Source of the DNA: Tangfeifania diversioriginum | GTDB lineage: Bacteria; Bacteroidota; Bacteroidia; Bacteroidales; Prolixibacteraceae | Assembly (NCBI GenBank): GCA_945873105.1 | Contig: CAMCBW010000022.1 | Span: forward strand, 25,786 to 89,785 | Direction of reading: 5' to 3' | DNA length: 64,000 nucleotides | In this document: positions 27,331 to 36,804 of the stretch, piece after piece | How positions within the stretch are numbered: the first letter of the stretch is position 1 | Layout of the letters: each line of letters begins with the position of its first letter | Translations under genes and position numbers: made by a program | Notes under the pieces: generated by a model | Told to the model about the DNA's origin: nothing | What the model saw: the letters and a program-made list of their open reading frames with translations, nothing else | Database searches by the model: none

Positions 27331-28602
27331 ATGAGTACAGGAAAAACTAATTTCAGGTGGGTGATTGTTGCCATGCTATTCCTGTCGACAACCATCAACT
27401 ACTTCGACAGGGTGCTTCTGGGGATACTGGCTCCAGATCTTGGGGTTAGCCTGGGTTGGAATGAGCAACAGTATGGATACATCGTCTTTGCTTTTCAGCT
27501 TACCTATGCCCTTGGAACCTTTGTCATGGGTTATGTCATGGATCGTTTGGGTACCCGCTGGGGATTTGCATTGGCCGTTTTTCTTTGGGGAATGGCAAGC
27601 AGTTCCCATGCATTGGCACGAAGCTGGATAGGATTTGCTATTGCCCGAATGGGACTGGGAGTTGGTCAGGCAGCCAATTTCCCGGCCAGCATCAAAACAA
27701 TTGCAGAGTGGTTTCCTGCCAGGGAGCGGGCTTTTGCTACCGGACTTTTCAATGGAGGATCCAATGTAGGACAGGTACTGGCACCCCTGCTCATTCCGGT
27801 CATACTGATGTTATTTGTCTCCTGGCAGTATGTATTTCTGTTTTCTGGTTTGCTGAGTGTTCTTTGGCTTGCGATGTGGATGATCGTATACCGTACCCCG
27901 GATCTGTCAAGGTTCGTGAACCAGGAGGAGCGGGATTATATCCGGCAGGACGACGGATCAGTGGAGAAAATGAAGGTACCCTGGAAAAGATTGATTTTTT
28001 ACCGGCAGACCTGGGTAGTGGCGCTCGGAAAACTCTTTGCAGATCCGGTATGGTATTTCTATCTCTTTTGGGGAGCCAAATTCTTGCATGCGAAATTTGG
28101 TGTTAACTTGTCGGGCTTAGCCATTCCATTGGTTACCATCTACATTACGGGATATGCAGGAGGGATTGCCGGAGGCGCCATGTCGTCCTGGTTGTTGAAA
28201 AAGGGGAGAACTGTCAATTTTGCCAGGAAAATTACCATGATGGTCAGTGCATTGCTTGTATTGCCTGTAATGACAGTCCCATTCCAGTCATCCATTTATG
28301 TCAGTGTAGCACTCATCGCACTTGCGGCTGCAGCACACAATTCATGGTCTGCCAATATTTTTACAGTAGCTTCCGACCTCTTTCCCAAAAATGTCGTCGG
28401 TTCTGTGATTGGTTTTGCCACGACGGTAAGTGCTATTGCCGCCATGATTACTTCCCTCCTGATCGGTTATGCGCTGAACAAGGCAGGTACAAATGGGTAC
28501 GTTTTTCCGTTTGTTGTGGCCTCATTTGGGTATTTGATCGGGATCATTGTCGTACACAGATTGTCGCCAAATTTAGAGGCAGTATCGTTGAGGAGTGAAT
28601 AA
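27331..28602 (+). CDS. MFS importer of the anion:cation symporter (hexuronate) type
   Basis: A 423-residue inner-membrane protein with 12 predicted helices and family landmarks: NYFDRVLLG in helix 1, GYVMDRLGTRWG in loop 2-3, and the ACS signature RMGLGVGQAANFPASIKTIAEWFPARERA (here described by its ends: RMGLGVGQAANF, then EWFPARERA). ACS members such as ExuT move hexuronates, glucarate and other organic anions with protons. Neighbours are UroD-like and Gfo/Idh/MocA genes, so the importer likely brings in their substrate, plausibly an acidic sugar derivative (inference). Confidence 0.9.
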   Translation: MSTGKTNFRWVIVAMLFLSTTINYFDRVLLGILAPDLGVSLGWNEQQYGYIVFAFQLTYALGTFVMGYVMDRLGTRWGFALAVFLWGMASSSHALARSWIGFAIARMGLGVGQAANFPASIKTIAEWFPARERAFATGLFNGGSNVGQVLAPLLIPVILMLFVSWQYVFLFSGLLSVLWLAMWMIVYRTPDLSRFVNQEERDYIRQDDGSVEKMKVPWKRLIFYRQTWVVALGKLFADPVWYFYLFWGAKFLHAKFGVNLSGLAIPLVTIYITGYAGGIAGGAMSSWLLKKGRTVNFARKITMMVSALLVLPVMTVPFQSSIYVSVALIALAAAAHNSWSANIFTVASDLFPKNVVGSVIGFATTVSAIAAMITSLLIGYALNKAGTNGYVFPFVVASFGYLIGIIVVHRLSPNLEAVSLRSE

Positions 28603-28700
28603 GGTGGAGGCACTCCGGGCACAGTACAGAAGAATGATATTCATCGTTTCTCGGCATCTGACAAGTACCAGGCACCAACGAAAACCAGAAATCGTAGAAA

Positions 28701-29864
28701 ATGAGAACCTATACCTCCAGATCGAGAGTCGATGCGGCGATGAACCTGCAGCAACCCGACCGGGTGCCCCTGATGTGCCAGTTCAGCATTGGCAGCATGA
28801 TGACCCTCTTACAACCCAATCCGGTTGATTTCTGGTACGACAAGCATGTTTTCGCGCAAGGGCTGGTCCAACTGTGCAAAATGTTCAGGTTCGATGGGAT
28901 TCTGGTAAGTCTGCATGGACATTCTGACAGCTGGAAAAAGGAGCTGGAAAGTTGTGAGTCTCTGGAAGAAGGAGTCTTTAAACTGACCTTCCCGAACCGC
29001 ACAGAGGTGCATTCCCGGAAGGATTTACCCCTTGTTGCGTTCAACCACCAGAAGGAATTGACGTTGATGGATGAGATTAGCCTGGATGATGCGATTCCTG
29101 GTGTGATCAACTACATTCCGGTATCTCACAATCTCTATTTCAAACTGGATCAGGAGGCTCTTTTCGACGTCTTTGATTTGGTAAATGATGAGGTAGGTGA
29201 TTCCCTCTCCATTCATGGTGAAATCACCTCCCCTTTTGACTATTTTCTGGATATGTTTGGCTACGAGAACGGATTAGTCTCCCTCATCCTGGAGCCGGAG
29301 CGATGCAAAATGATCCTGGATAAATTCACCAACGGGATCCGGGATCTGGCTGTAAAAATGTGCGAAAAGCCAATAGATGCCATCAAGATCTCTTCTCCGT
29401 TTGCAGGGATGGGATTCATCTCTTCGGATCAGTACACGGAATTTGTGTTGCCTTATGAGCGCCGGATCGTTGAGGCTATTCGAGCCAAAGGGGTCCATGT
29501 ATACCTCCACACCTGCGGCTCCATCGGCGACCGGCTGGAGATCATGCGTGATAGCAATGCCTCCGGACTTGAATGCCTGGATCCTGTGCCTGTAGGAAAT
29601 GTAGATCTGGAGAATGCCTTCGATCGGATTGGGAATGACCTCTTTATCAAGGGAAACATCGACTCTGTTCATACGCTGCTTTATGGCGATGATGAAAAAG
29701 TAGTATCCGATGTAAGACGGATCATCGAAATTGGCAAGAGCAAAGGCAAAGGTTTCATTCTCAGCACGGCCTGTTCCATTGCCCCAATGGTCACCAAAGA
29801 AAGGTTGTTGCTGCTTTCACAATTGATTGACAAATATGGAATTTACAATCAGCTCAAAACCTGA
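28701..29864 (+). CDS. UroD-family methyltransferase-like protein (2)
   Basis: A 387-residue second UroD-superfamily protein, only distantly like the one at 24733. The opening SRVDAAMNLQQPDRVPLM fits the methyltransferase branch. All three expected Zn ligands can be placed: His270 and Cys272 in HTCGS, and Cys358 in STACSIAPM. In MtaA-like enzymes such a set activates a thiol as the methyl acceptor, commonly coenzyme M or a corrinoid; no corrinoid protein is encoded nearby. It is 98 bases downstream of the importer and ends 11 bases inside the convergent porin gene. Confidence 0.87.
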   Translation: MRTYTSRSRVDAAMNLQQPDRVPLMCQFSIGSMMTLLQPNPVDFWYDKHVFAQGLVQLCKMFRFDGILVSLHGHSDSWKKELESCESLEEGVFKLTFPNRTEVHSRKDLPLVAFNHQKELTLMDEISLDDAIPGVINYIPVSHNLYFKLDQEALFDVFDLVNDEVGDSLSIHGEITSPFDYFLDMFGYENGLVSLILEPERCKMILDKFTNGIRDLAVKMCEKPIDAIKISSPFAGMGFISSDQYTEFVLPYERRIVEAIRAKGVHVYLHTCGSIGDRLEIMRDSNASGLECLDPVPVGNVDLENAFDRIGNDLFIKGNIDSVHTLLYGDDEKVVSDVRRIIEIGKSKGKGFILSTACSIAPMVTKERLLLLSQLIDKYGIYNQLKT

Positions 29865-31164
29865 ACTGCATCCTCAATGTAAAAACATTGTCAGAAATGT
29901 CTGAAGTAAAACCTTGTAACTTCGTTTTTTCATTCCATACCCGCGCATAGTACACCACGATCTTGACATTTTCAGTCAGGTAATTCACATAACCAGCTCC
30001 CAGGGTGCTGTATTTAACATTGGCACTGCTAAATGCAGAACCTGCCGCACCAATCTCATTTCCTTTAACGACGGTATTTGGGTCATACCAGTCGTATTTT
30101 AAGAGAAACTGGTGCTTGGTGGAGAAGAGGGACTGGATGTAATAGAAATAGGCTCCGTTGAATTTCCGTACATGGAACCCATCGGTTCCTGTTAACAAGG
30201 CGACCGGGGTTTCACTGCTCGATTTGGTGCCGGTCTGCTGCCCTGTGATGAATTCACCCCTGAATTCAGAATACCCAACATTATTTTTTATCTTGAGCTG
30301 AGCATCGGCACCATAATAGATCCTGGGAGATTTTCCATATAAATTGGTGGCACTCGAATCGACTACCGTTGTTTTAATTCCATTGACTGTCCCTGTCGAA
30401 TAGCGGTATTTGGTATTCTGCAATAAACCTCCCTGGAGTGTAGAGCCACCTATCGACAGTGTGACTTTTTTGGAGAGTTTTATTGGTTTGGAGTAAACCC
30501 TGGCAATAAAATCCTTGTAGTTGTCATAATCGCCTGTCGCGTTGATTCCCTGGCCATTGAATATCCCAAGGTCAATTTTTAACTTGTTAAGATATTTGAT
30601 CTCTCTTCTTGGGTCGAAGCTTATTTCCGCTCCAAGATCCCGCTCACTTTTCATCAAAATCTGCGACATTCTACCCCTTTCAGGCGACTCCCTTTCGCTG
30701 CTGCTGTAATTAACTTCAAACCCCATCGGTCGGGCAAACATTCCGGTAGTAAAAGAAAATAGCTTGAACTGATTTTCAAAAATACGGCCCCAGACATCCC
30801 TTACGGTAAGTCCTCTTTCATTTGCATCAAATTGAAATGCAATCTGAACCCCTGGTCCCCGGTTCTCCTTGAAATGAACGTAGTCAATGCGTATCCTGCT
30901 GCGTCTCAGCATGAACCTGTTGCTTACCTGTGTGCCAAAATCGCCACTTTCATAGCTTTTAATACCTTCATCGCTGGCAACCTGAAATTGAGGCTGGATA
31001 TAACCGCCAATTTTTATCCGGTCAAACTTTTTGTAAACAGCCAGCAAACCTTTCCCTTCATTCTTGGTGGTGTCCACCATATCCATCAGGAACTGTGCAT
31101 TTACCTTTATTGAACAGAAAAATAGCAATAGGAAGAATATCAGGATTGGTCTGAGTTTTGTCAC
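29854..31164 (-). CDS. Phosphate-selective porin O/P-like outer-membrane porin
   Basis: A 436-residue protein with a signal peptide (ending KVNAQF) and the OprO/OprP fold: the start of the barrel reads IKIGGYIQPQFQV, followed by RFMLRRSRIRIDY and GVQIAFQFDAN, and the last strand ends FTLRMQFRF with the terminal aromatic needed for outer-membrane insertion. It should form a passive anion-preferring channel; phosphate specificity is only a family label. It is convergent with the UroD-like gene, sharing 11 bases at the 3' ends. Confidence 0.88.
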   Translation of the reverse strand: MTKLRPILIFFLLLFFCSIKVNAQFLMDMVDTTKNEGKGLLAVYKKFDRIKIGGYIQPQFQVASDEGIKSYESGDFGTQVSNRFMLRRSRIRIDYVHFKENRGPGVQIAFQFDANERGLTVRDVWGRIFENQFKLFSFTTGMFARPMGFEVNYSSSERESPERGRMSQILMKSERDLGAEISFDPRREIKYLNKLKIDLGIFNGQGINATGDYDNYKDFIARVYSKPIKLSKKVTLSIGGSTLQGGLLQNTKYRYSTGTVNGIKTTVVDSSATNLYGKSPRIYYGADAQLKIKNNVGYSEFRGEFITGQQTGTKSSSETPVALLTGTDGFHVRKFNGAYFYYIQSLFSTKHQFLLKYDWYDPNTVVKGNEIGAAGSAFSSANVKYSTLGAGYVNYLTENVKIVVYYARVWNEKTKLQGFTSDISDNVFTLRMQFRF

Positions 31165-31244
31165 GGTATGATTTTTTATGCAAAGAAAAGAAGTTCGGCA
31201 ATAATTTAAAGCATGCCAATATTATTAATTATTTTTATGAATCT

Positions 31245-32120
31245 ATGAAACAGAAAGTAGCTTTGGTTTTGGGAAGCGGCGGTGCCCGTGGAATTGCACA
31301 CATTGGTGTAATCAGGGCATTGATCCATCATGGATTTGAAATAACCTCCATTGCCGGAACCTCTATGGGAGCAGTAATTGGAGGAGTCTATGCAGCCGGC
31401 AAACTGGATGAATACGAAAATTGGATGCGGTCGCTCAGCAAAATGGATGTCTTCAACCTGGTCGACTTCACCATGAGTACACAGGGAATCATCAAGGCAG
31501 ACAGGGTATTAAAAGAGATTAAGAAAATTGTCCCAGACCAGAACATTGAAGATCTGCAGGTCAGGTTTGCTGCAGTCGCTACCGATATCCTAAAGCGGGA
31601 AGAGGTTGTAATGACCGAAGGAAGCCTGTTTGAGGCGATCCGGGCATCCATATCTATCCCACTGGTGATAACACCTGCCCGGAAAAATGAGACATTGTTT
31701 GTCGATGGGGGTATTTTAAATCCTGTGCCGGTCAACCGGGTGTTCCGGCAGCCGGGAGATATCCTGGTGGCAGTCAATGTCAATGCCTTCCTGCCTTATG
31801 AGAAGCCTCCAGAACCTCACCACGAATCCAGCCATTTCGAACAACTTTACAGTGGGAAATTGTTCGATTTTCATGCAAAGCTGGAAAAGCTTTTTCCTCC
31901 CTCCAAAAAGGAGAATACCGGCTATTTCAACCTGATCAGGGACTCCTCCAGCATCATGCTGGCCCAGATTACCAAATTAACCCTGGAGATGCATCCTCCC
32001 GACATCTACCTGGAGATTTCCAGACACTCCTGTGGCATTTTTGATTTCTACAAAGCCCAGGAGTTGATCGGGCTGGGGGAGACAGTAGCGCTGGAGAGTC
32101 TGCAAAATTGGAAGGTATAG
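31245..32120 (+). CDS. Patatin-like phospholipase (RssA/YchK-like)
   Basis: A 291-residue serine lipase-like protein. ATG 31245 (MKQKVALVLGSGG) is chosen because it starts exactly at the patatin beta strand; an in-frame ATG at 31158 adds 29 unrelated residues overlapping the porin gene start. The oxyanion loop GSGGARG (10-16), the nucleophile Ser40 in GTSMG and the catalytic Asp154 in VDGG complete the Ser-Asp dyad. No signal peptide is visible. Such proteins hydrolyse acyl esters of phospholipids or other lipids; the substrate is unknown. Confidence 0.92.
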   Translation: MKQKVALVLGSGGARGIAHIGVIRALIHHGFEITSIAGTSMGAVIGGVYAAGKLDEYENWMRSLSKMDVFNLVDFTMSTQGIIKADRVLKEIKKIVPDQNIEDLQVRFAAVATDILKREEVVMTEGSLFEAIRASISIPLVITPARKNETLFVDGGILNPVPVNRVFRQPGDILVAVNVNAFLPYEKPPEPHHESSHFEQLYSGKLFDFHAKLEKLFPPSKKENTGYFNLIRDSSSIMLAQITKLTLEMHPPDIYLEISRHSCGIFDFYKAQELIGLGETVALESLQNWKV

Positions 32121-32416
32121 CGGTTGGTGCCGTTCTTTCAAAGACTATTTATCCTTTTTTTGCAGTTTCAGTTTGACAAATGGGTACTGCAGTCAAGCAG
32201 TGTCTTGGATCAAACCAGGGATTCCCTCACATCAATCATGCACTCAATCTCCTGCGCCTGAGAGAGAAGAGGATTTCAATTATATTCCAAACATCAGTTT
32301 TTGTTTACTTTTCCAGGACGAATTATTTTTACCAATTTACTTTTATCCTTGGTTCCATAGTATTACTTTTATCCACTCTGAAGGAGTCAAACACACACAT
32401 CAAATAATTGAGCCCT

Positions 32417-33325
32417 ATGCAAAACAGACGTAATTTCTTAAAAATTTCAGCAGCAGGATCTGCCGGGTTGATTTTACTCGGCGCAATGGATAGCAAGGCA
32501 GGTATTGCCGACGACCGCAAAAAATTTGGCGTTGGTCTCCAGTTGTATACCATTCGGGATGCCATGGCTGCAGATCTTCTGGGATCCTTGAAGAAACTCT
32601 CCGCCATGGGATACAAGACCCTGGAGTTGGCAGGCTATTCGGATGGGAAATTTTATGGTTATTCAGCCGCCGAATTCAAAAAAATTGTTTCCGATCTGGG
32701 CATGGTGGTGATAAGCAGCCATTCAGCGGTCGAATCAAAGGGCATTACCATGGATACTGCCAAATTGATGGCCGATGCGCATGCCGCATTGGGTGTCAAA
32801 TATTGTGTCCAGCCCTGGGTCAACGACGAGGACCGTACCATCGAGAAGTACAAGAAAATGATCGGCGACTGGAACAAGGTGGGCAAAATCATGAAAGAGG
32901 TCGGCATTCAGTTCGGCTACCACAACCACAATTTCGAGTTTGCAAAGATCAATGGCGTAGTTCCTTATTACGACATCTTCATGCCCGAAATGGACAAGGA
33001 TCTGATCACCATGGAGCTGGATCTTTTCTGGGCCTCCAAAGCCGGCCAGGATCCGATCGCCATGTTCAACAAATATCCCGGCAGGTTCCAACTGCTTCAC
33101 TTCAAGGATATGAAAACCAAACAGGCACCCTTCTTTGATGTGATCAAAGATGACGTGTGCAGTGTTGGTGAAGGAGTCATTGATTTCAAGAAAATTTTGA
33201 CCGCCAAAGAGACTGCAGGTATGAAGTACCTCTTCGTGGAAGACGACAACCAGGGCAACGGAAAACCCTTCGAAGCAGTTGAAACCAGCCTTAGAAACAT
33301 TACCACGAAGATTCTGAACAAGTAA
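32417..33325 (+). CDS. Exported sugar phosphate isomerase/epimerase-like TIM-barrel protein
   Basis: A 302-residue protein started at ATG 32417 (a TTG at 32408 is the alternative). The N-terminus has a twin-arginine motif (NRRNFLKIS) and a short hydrophobic core, so Tat export to the periplasm is likely. The remainder is an AP-endonuclease-2/xylose-isomerase-like barrel: VGLQLYTIRDAM, GYKTLELAGY, QFGYHNHNFEF (metal/catalytic region), MELDLFWASKAGQD and LLHFKDMK. Tat-exported barrels of this kind are frequent in Bacteroidota and often accompany Gfo/Idh/MocA oxidoreductases in sugar catabolism. The substrate is unknown. Confidence 0.9.
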   Translation: MQNRRNFLKISAAGSAGLILLGAMDSKAGIADDRKKFGVGLQLYTIRDAMAADLLGSLKKLSAMGYKTLELAGYSDGKFYGYSAAEFKKIVSDLGMVVISSHSAVESKGITMDTAKLMADAHAALGVKYCVQPWVNDEDRTIEKYKKMIGDWNKVGKIMKEVGIQFGYHNHNFEFAKINGVVPYYDIFMPEMDKDLITMELDLFWASKAGQDPIAMFNKYPGRFQLLHFKDMKTKQAPFFDVIKDDVCSVGEGVIDFKKILTAKETAGMKYLFVEDDNQGNGKPFEAVETSLRNITTKILNK

Positions 33326-33343
33326 TTTTATATACATCTGGCA

Positions 33344-34009
33344 ATGAAGGCTTTTTCAATTCTTTTTTATGCCCTCTCAATTATGTTTCTGATGGTTAGT
33401 TGTGGAAATACAAAGGTGGGTCCAGTAAAAGGGGAGGTGAGTGATGTGGATGGCAATGTGTATGCTACGGTGACCATTGGTACCCAGGTTTGGATGGCAG
33501 AAAACCTCAAAACCACCAAATACAACGATGGGAAGTCCATTCCGGATGGGAACAATGAGGTTACCTGGAAAGGGTTTAAAACCGATGCTTATTGTTGGTT
33601 TTTAGATGATTCATCCAACAAGGCAACCTATGGTGCCTATTACAACTGGCATGCAGTGAACACAGGTAAGCTCTGTCCGGAAGGCTGGCACGTACCGGCA
33701 GACAAAGAGTGGAGAACCCTGACCGATTACCTGGGAAGTGAAAATGTTGCCGGCAATAAAATGAAAACCTCCTCCGGTTGGAGTAGAGATGGCAATGGCA
33801 CCAATGAGAGCGGCTTCTCTGCAATGCCTCTGGGCTACAGAAATACAAAGGGATTGTTCAGTTCAATGGGTATTAGTACCTATTGGTGGAGTACTACCTC
33901 CGACAGTGTGAATGGTTGGTATACAGTTCTTTTTGGCAAAGATGGCACAGCATTTAAATACTACGGCCGGAAGGAAAGCGGATTTTCCGTACGTTGCCTT
34001 AAAAACTAA
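33344..34009 (+). CDS. FISUMP-domain lipoprotein
   Basis: A 221-residue lipoprotein with lipobox LMVSC at 16-20. From about residue 38 it is one complete FISUMP domain (Fibrobacter succinogenes major paralogous domain): DVDGNVYATVTIGTQVWMAENLKTTKY, then YGAYYNWHAV, LCPEGWHVP and a closing GFSVRCLKN. It is surface-exposed or periplasmic, function undefined. The gene is 18 bases after the isomerase-like gene and ends just before a terminator, so the two may share a transcript. Confidence 0.9.
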   Translation: MKAFSILFYALSIMFLMVSCGNTKVGPVKGEVSDVDGNVYATVTIGTQVWMAENLKTTKYNDGKSIPDGNNEVTWKGFKTDAYCWFLDDSSNKATYGAYYNWHAVNTGKLCPEGWHVPADKEWRTLTDYLGSENVAGNKMKTSSGWSRDGNGTNESGFSAMPLGYRNTKGLFSSMGISTYWWSTTSDSVNGWYTVLFGKDGTAFKYYGRKESGFSVRCLKN

Positions 34010-34026
34010 GCATTTTATAGTACTTG

Positions 34027-34065
34027 AAAAAGGGAAGTAGAGCCGGGTCTTACTTCCCTTTTTTT
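34027..34065 (+). terminator. Rho-independent terminator after the FISUMP gene
   Basis: The stem GGGAAGTA (34032-34039) pairs with TACTTCCC (34051-34058), extended by an A-run on the left and a seven-T run on the right, so it may work in both directions. Confidence 0.8.
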
Positions 34066-34173
34066 GCATATCGGTGGCTATCTCCCCTGTCTGTTATTTC
34101 TTGCCAAAACTTTTCACAAAGAATTCCGTAAAGAAATTACAAACAATAACAGTAACGATTTAATTAGCTACCA

Positions 34174-35229
34174 ATGAAGTACCACAGATTATTTTTATTC
34201 GCTTTGATTGCATTTGGATTAAATGCATGTGATCAGAAACCGGCAAAAAAACAGGCCGAAAACAATGTAAAATACTACCGCAGCATCCAATTCAGCGAAA
34301 CCCCATGGGATACAGAAGAGGGTCTTCATGAACTAACTGCCGAAGAGGCAAAAACGGTTAACAACTACAAGTTTACTTTTGCAGGAAACAACCAGCTGGC
34401 TTCGGTGGAATACAACCGAAACAATGTGCTGCTGGACTACGCTTCAATCAATGCAGCAAAAGTTACCTTTACCTACGAAGGAGACAAACAGGTCAAACGC
34501 TTCTTCAATGCAAAAAATGAACCCATTAAAAACGGTGGGGCATCCGTTTTTGAATATACCCTGAATGAAACAGGCCTTCGGGTGGCTATGCGCTACCTCG
34601 ACGAAAACAATGCCCCTGTTGAAAACCGTAACAAAATCCACAACTACCAGTGGACCAAACTTGAAAATGGCATGATCAAGGAGCTGCGGTACAATCTGGC
34701 CAAGGAGAGTGTGGTGATGAATGAATTCTGCCCGTTCTATGAACTGCGTTTTACCTATGATGACAAAGGTCTGGTGACCCGGATGGCCAACTACCAGGCA
34801 GATAGTCTATACAATTGTACTGCTGAAAACTGCGGGGATATCGGTGTCTCCTATTTTAAATTTGGATACAATGAAGCGGGCGATCTGCTGGAGTTCTCTG
34901 TGCACAACACCGCCGGACAGCTTTCCAATTTGTATTGGGGATGGGCCAAGCGGGTGAATGTGGTAGATGCCAATGGGTACGTTGTTGAATCTACCCAATT
35001 TGACCAGGACAATGAATACCTTGGTGGCAAGAATGTTCCTGTAACCAAATCGGAATACGACCAATTTGGGGCCCTGGTGAAGCGGATCTCCCTGGACAAG
35101 GAGAAGAACATTGTCAACAATCCCGCCAATGGGGTAGCTATGGTGGCCTATAAATACGATGATCAAGGTCTGCGGACTGAAACGCTCCAATACGACAAGG
35201 ACAACGTGCTCATCGTTCCTAAAAAGTAA
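34174..35229 (+). CDS. Lipoprotein with YD-like beta repeats
   Basis: A 351-residue lipoprotein (lipobox LNAC, Cys19). The mature part repeats short beta units resembling YD/RHS repeats and the MORN-like repeats of Bacteroidota lipoproteins: VTFTYEGDKQVKRFFNAKNE, ELRFTYDDKGLVTRMANYQ, YFKFGYNEAGDLLEFSVHN, SEYDQFGALVKRISLDKEKN and YKYDDQGLRTETLQYDKDN. No toxin core or enzymatic domain is present. It is probably an outer-membrane lipoprotein with a structural or binding role. The rhodanese lipoprotein follows 23 bases downstream, suggesting co-transcription. Confidence 0.8.
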   Translation: MKYHRLFLFALIAFGLNACDQKPAKKQAENNVKYYRSIQFSETPWDTEEGLHELTAEEAKTVNNYKFTFAGNNQLASVEYNRNNVLLDYASINAAKVTFTYEGDKQVKRFFNAKNEPIKNGGASVFEYTLNETGLRVAMRYLDENNAPVENRNKIHNYQWTKLENGMIKELRYNLAKESVVMNEFCPFYELRFTYDDKGLVTRMANYQADSLYNCTAENCGDIGVSYFKFGYNEAGDLLEFSVHNTAGQLSNLYWGWAKRVNVVDANGYVVESTQFDQDNEYLGGKNVPVTKSEYDQFGALVKRISLDKEKNIVNNPANGVAMVAYKYDDQGLRTETLQYDKDNVLIVPKK

Positions 35230-35252
35230 TCATCCTACCAAAATCACCAGGC

Positions 35253-36302
35253 ATGAAACCAATCGCCCCAATCTCCTTTTTACTTCTTCTCCTGCTGCTT
35301 TTTTCCTGTGCCGGCGGGGGAAAGAAAGCTGCGCAACCGAAGGAGACTGAATCCGTCTCTGCTGTGGAGTCAAAAACTGCAACAGTTCCGTTGAACCAGG
35401 AGGCTCAAAAATTGTTGAAATTCCTGGAAGAATCAGGGGATTATGTCAATGGCAGGAACTTTCCCTCCCTGATAAAGGCATCAGCGGTATTCAAAGAGCT
35501 GGATGGCAAGATAAAGATCATTGACCTGAGAGCTCCTGAAACTTACGCCAAAGGTCATATCAAGGGCGCCATCAACCTGGAGTTTGGTAAAATCCCCGAA
35601 TTTTTCAGCAACACCATCAAGCCTTTTGAATATGACAAGATCATTGTAGTGTGCAATTCAGGACAATATTCGAGTTACACCGCGTCACTCCTGCGCCTGA
35701 TGGGTTATGGAAATGTCTATGCCTTGCGTTGGGGAATGAGTGGCTGGAACAAGGATTTTGCCAAAGATAACTGGCTGACAGCTGTCTCAGATAAATACGA
35801 AGGCAAGCTGGAGTCCACTGAAAATGAAAGAGCCATCCTTGCCGACTTTCCTCTGCTGAACACCGGAAAAGCGACAGGAGAGGAGATCCTGACGGCTCGA
35901 TTCAACCAGTTGTTTGCAGAAGGAATTGCGGATGCCTTCATCACCTCTGAAAAAGTCTTTGAACATTCCCAAGACTATTATACCATCAATTTTGAGCGCA
36001 AGGACAAGTACGATGCGGGTCACATTCCGGGTTCAGTGCGTTACAAAACCAATGGTACCCTGGGAATCGTGGCTGAAATGCAATCCATCCCGACCAACCG
36101 GGAGGTTGCCGTCTACTGCGGGACCGGCCACAACTCCGGATTTGTAACGGCTTACCTGCGTCTGTTTGGCTACAATGCCAAAACAATCCTTTATGGGAAC
36201 AATGCATTCATGCACAGCAGGATGTTGAAGGATAAAACTTTGCTCTCCTGGCTTCCTTTTACCGAAAGTGACATTGAAAATTTTCCCTACCTGAAAAATT
36301 AG
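35253..36302 (+). CDS. Two-domain rhodanese lipoprotein (sulfurtransferase)
   Basis: A 349-residue lipoprotein (lipobox LFSC in the first 20 residues) with two rhodanese domains. Each keeps a catalytic cysteine: Cys134 in VVCNSGQYS and Cys289 in VYCGTGHNS. Two intact domains differ from most tandem rhodaneses, where only one is active. It should transfer sulfane sulfur in the periplasm or at the outer membrane. It converges with three minus-strand genes for rhodanese-like and YeeE/YedE proteins, so the group probably handles thiosulfate or polysulfide (inference). Confidence 0.9.
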   Translation: MKPIAPISFLLLLLLLFSCAGGGKKAAQPKETESVSAVESKTATVPLNQEAQKLLKFLEESGDYVNGRNFPSLIKASAVFKELDGKIKIIDLRAPETYAKGHIKGAINLEFGKIPEFFSNTIKPFEYDKIIVVCNSGQYSSYTASLLRLMGYGNVYALRWGMSGWNKDFAKDNWLTAVSDKYEGKLESTENERAILADFPLLNTGKATGEEILTARFNQLFAEGIADAFITSEKVFEHSQDYYTINFERKDKYDAGHIPGSVRYKTNGTLGIVAEMQSIPTNREVAVYCGTGHNSGFVTAYLRLFGYNAKTILYGNNAFMHSRMLKDKTLLSWLPFTESDIENFPYLKN

Positions 36303-36311
36303 GGAATCGCC

Positions 36312-36788
36312 TTAATTTAACTCCTCTTCCAGCCTGGCCGATGTGTCGGGCTGGAATTTGTATTTCAACACTTCGGGGTCTTCTTCCAAAGTTAGTATAT
36401 ACAGGTTGCTGTAACCCAACTGGTTCAATATGATCCAGGCCTTTGAGGATATCGCAACATCATCTGCGTAAAGAACTACAGTTCCTTTGGTCCTATCCAG
36501 AATCTCCCTGTTCTCAGGGTCCAGTAGTCGCTCTGGTGAAATATAAATGGTCGGGTGGAATTGGAGGGAATCGTGGTGATCCTTGTTGCTCAGGTCAATT
36601 ACAAGGCTGGACGCTGCAAGTTTTTTTAGATGGTCAGGCGTGATGAGGTTTCCGTGGTCTTTTGTTTCTTCCATTGCTTTGCTGACGGACTCTTTGAATA
36701 CGTCGGGATTGTTCATCCTGATGATGACCAGTATCAAAATAGGAAGCAAAACCAGTGCGGCCGTTTTAAATTTTTTTAGCTGATTCAT
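36312..36788 (-). CDS. Membrane-anchored rhodanese-like protein without catalytic Cys
   Basis: A 158-residue protein started at ATG 36788 (MNQLKKFKTAAL); upstream in-frame codons run into the neighbouring gene and do not look coding. One N-terminal helix (about 9-25) anchors a rhodanese-like fold facing the periplasm (LVIDLSNKD, then VVLYADDVAISSKAWIILNQLGYSNLYIL split around residue 108). At the active-site loop the cysteine is replaced by Ala108 (LYADD), so ordinary sulfurtransfer is unlikely. It may bind sulfur compounds or act as a scaffold. It is 16 bases downstream of a similar gene. Confidence 0.8.
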   Translation of the reverse strand: MNQLKKFKTAALVLLPILILVIIRMNNPDVFKESVSKAMEETKDHGNLITPDHLKKLAASSLVIDLSNKDHHDSLQFHPTIYISPERLLDPENREILDRTKGTVVLYADDVAISSKAWIILNQLGYSNLYILTLEEDPEVLKYKFQPDTSARLEEELN

Positions 36789-36804
36789 ACTTGAAGTGTT
36801 AGGA

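Noticed and set aside
33344..34009. FISUMP lipoprotein as a novel surface system
   Set aside because: Single FISUMP lipoproteins are common in Bacteroidota, and no unusual neighbour supports a system.
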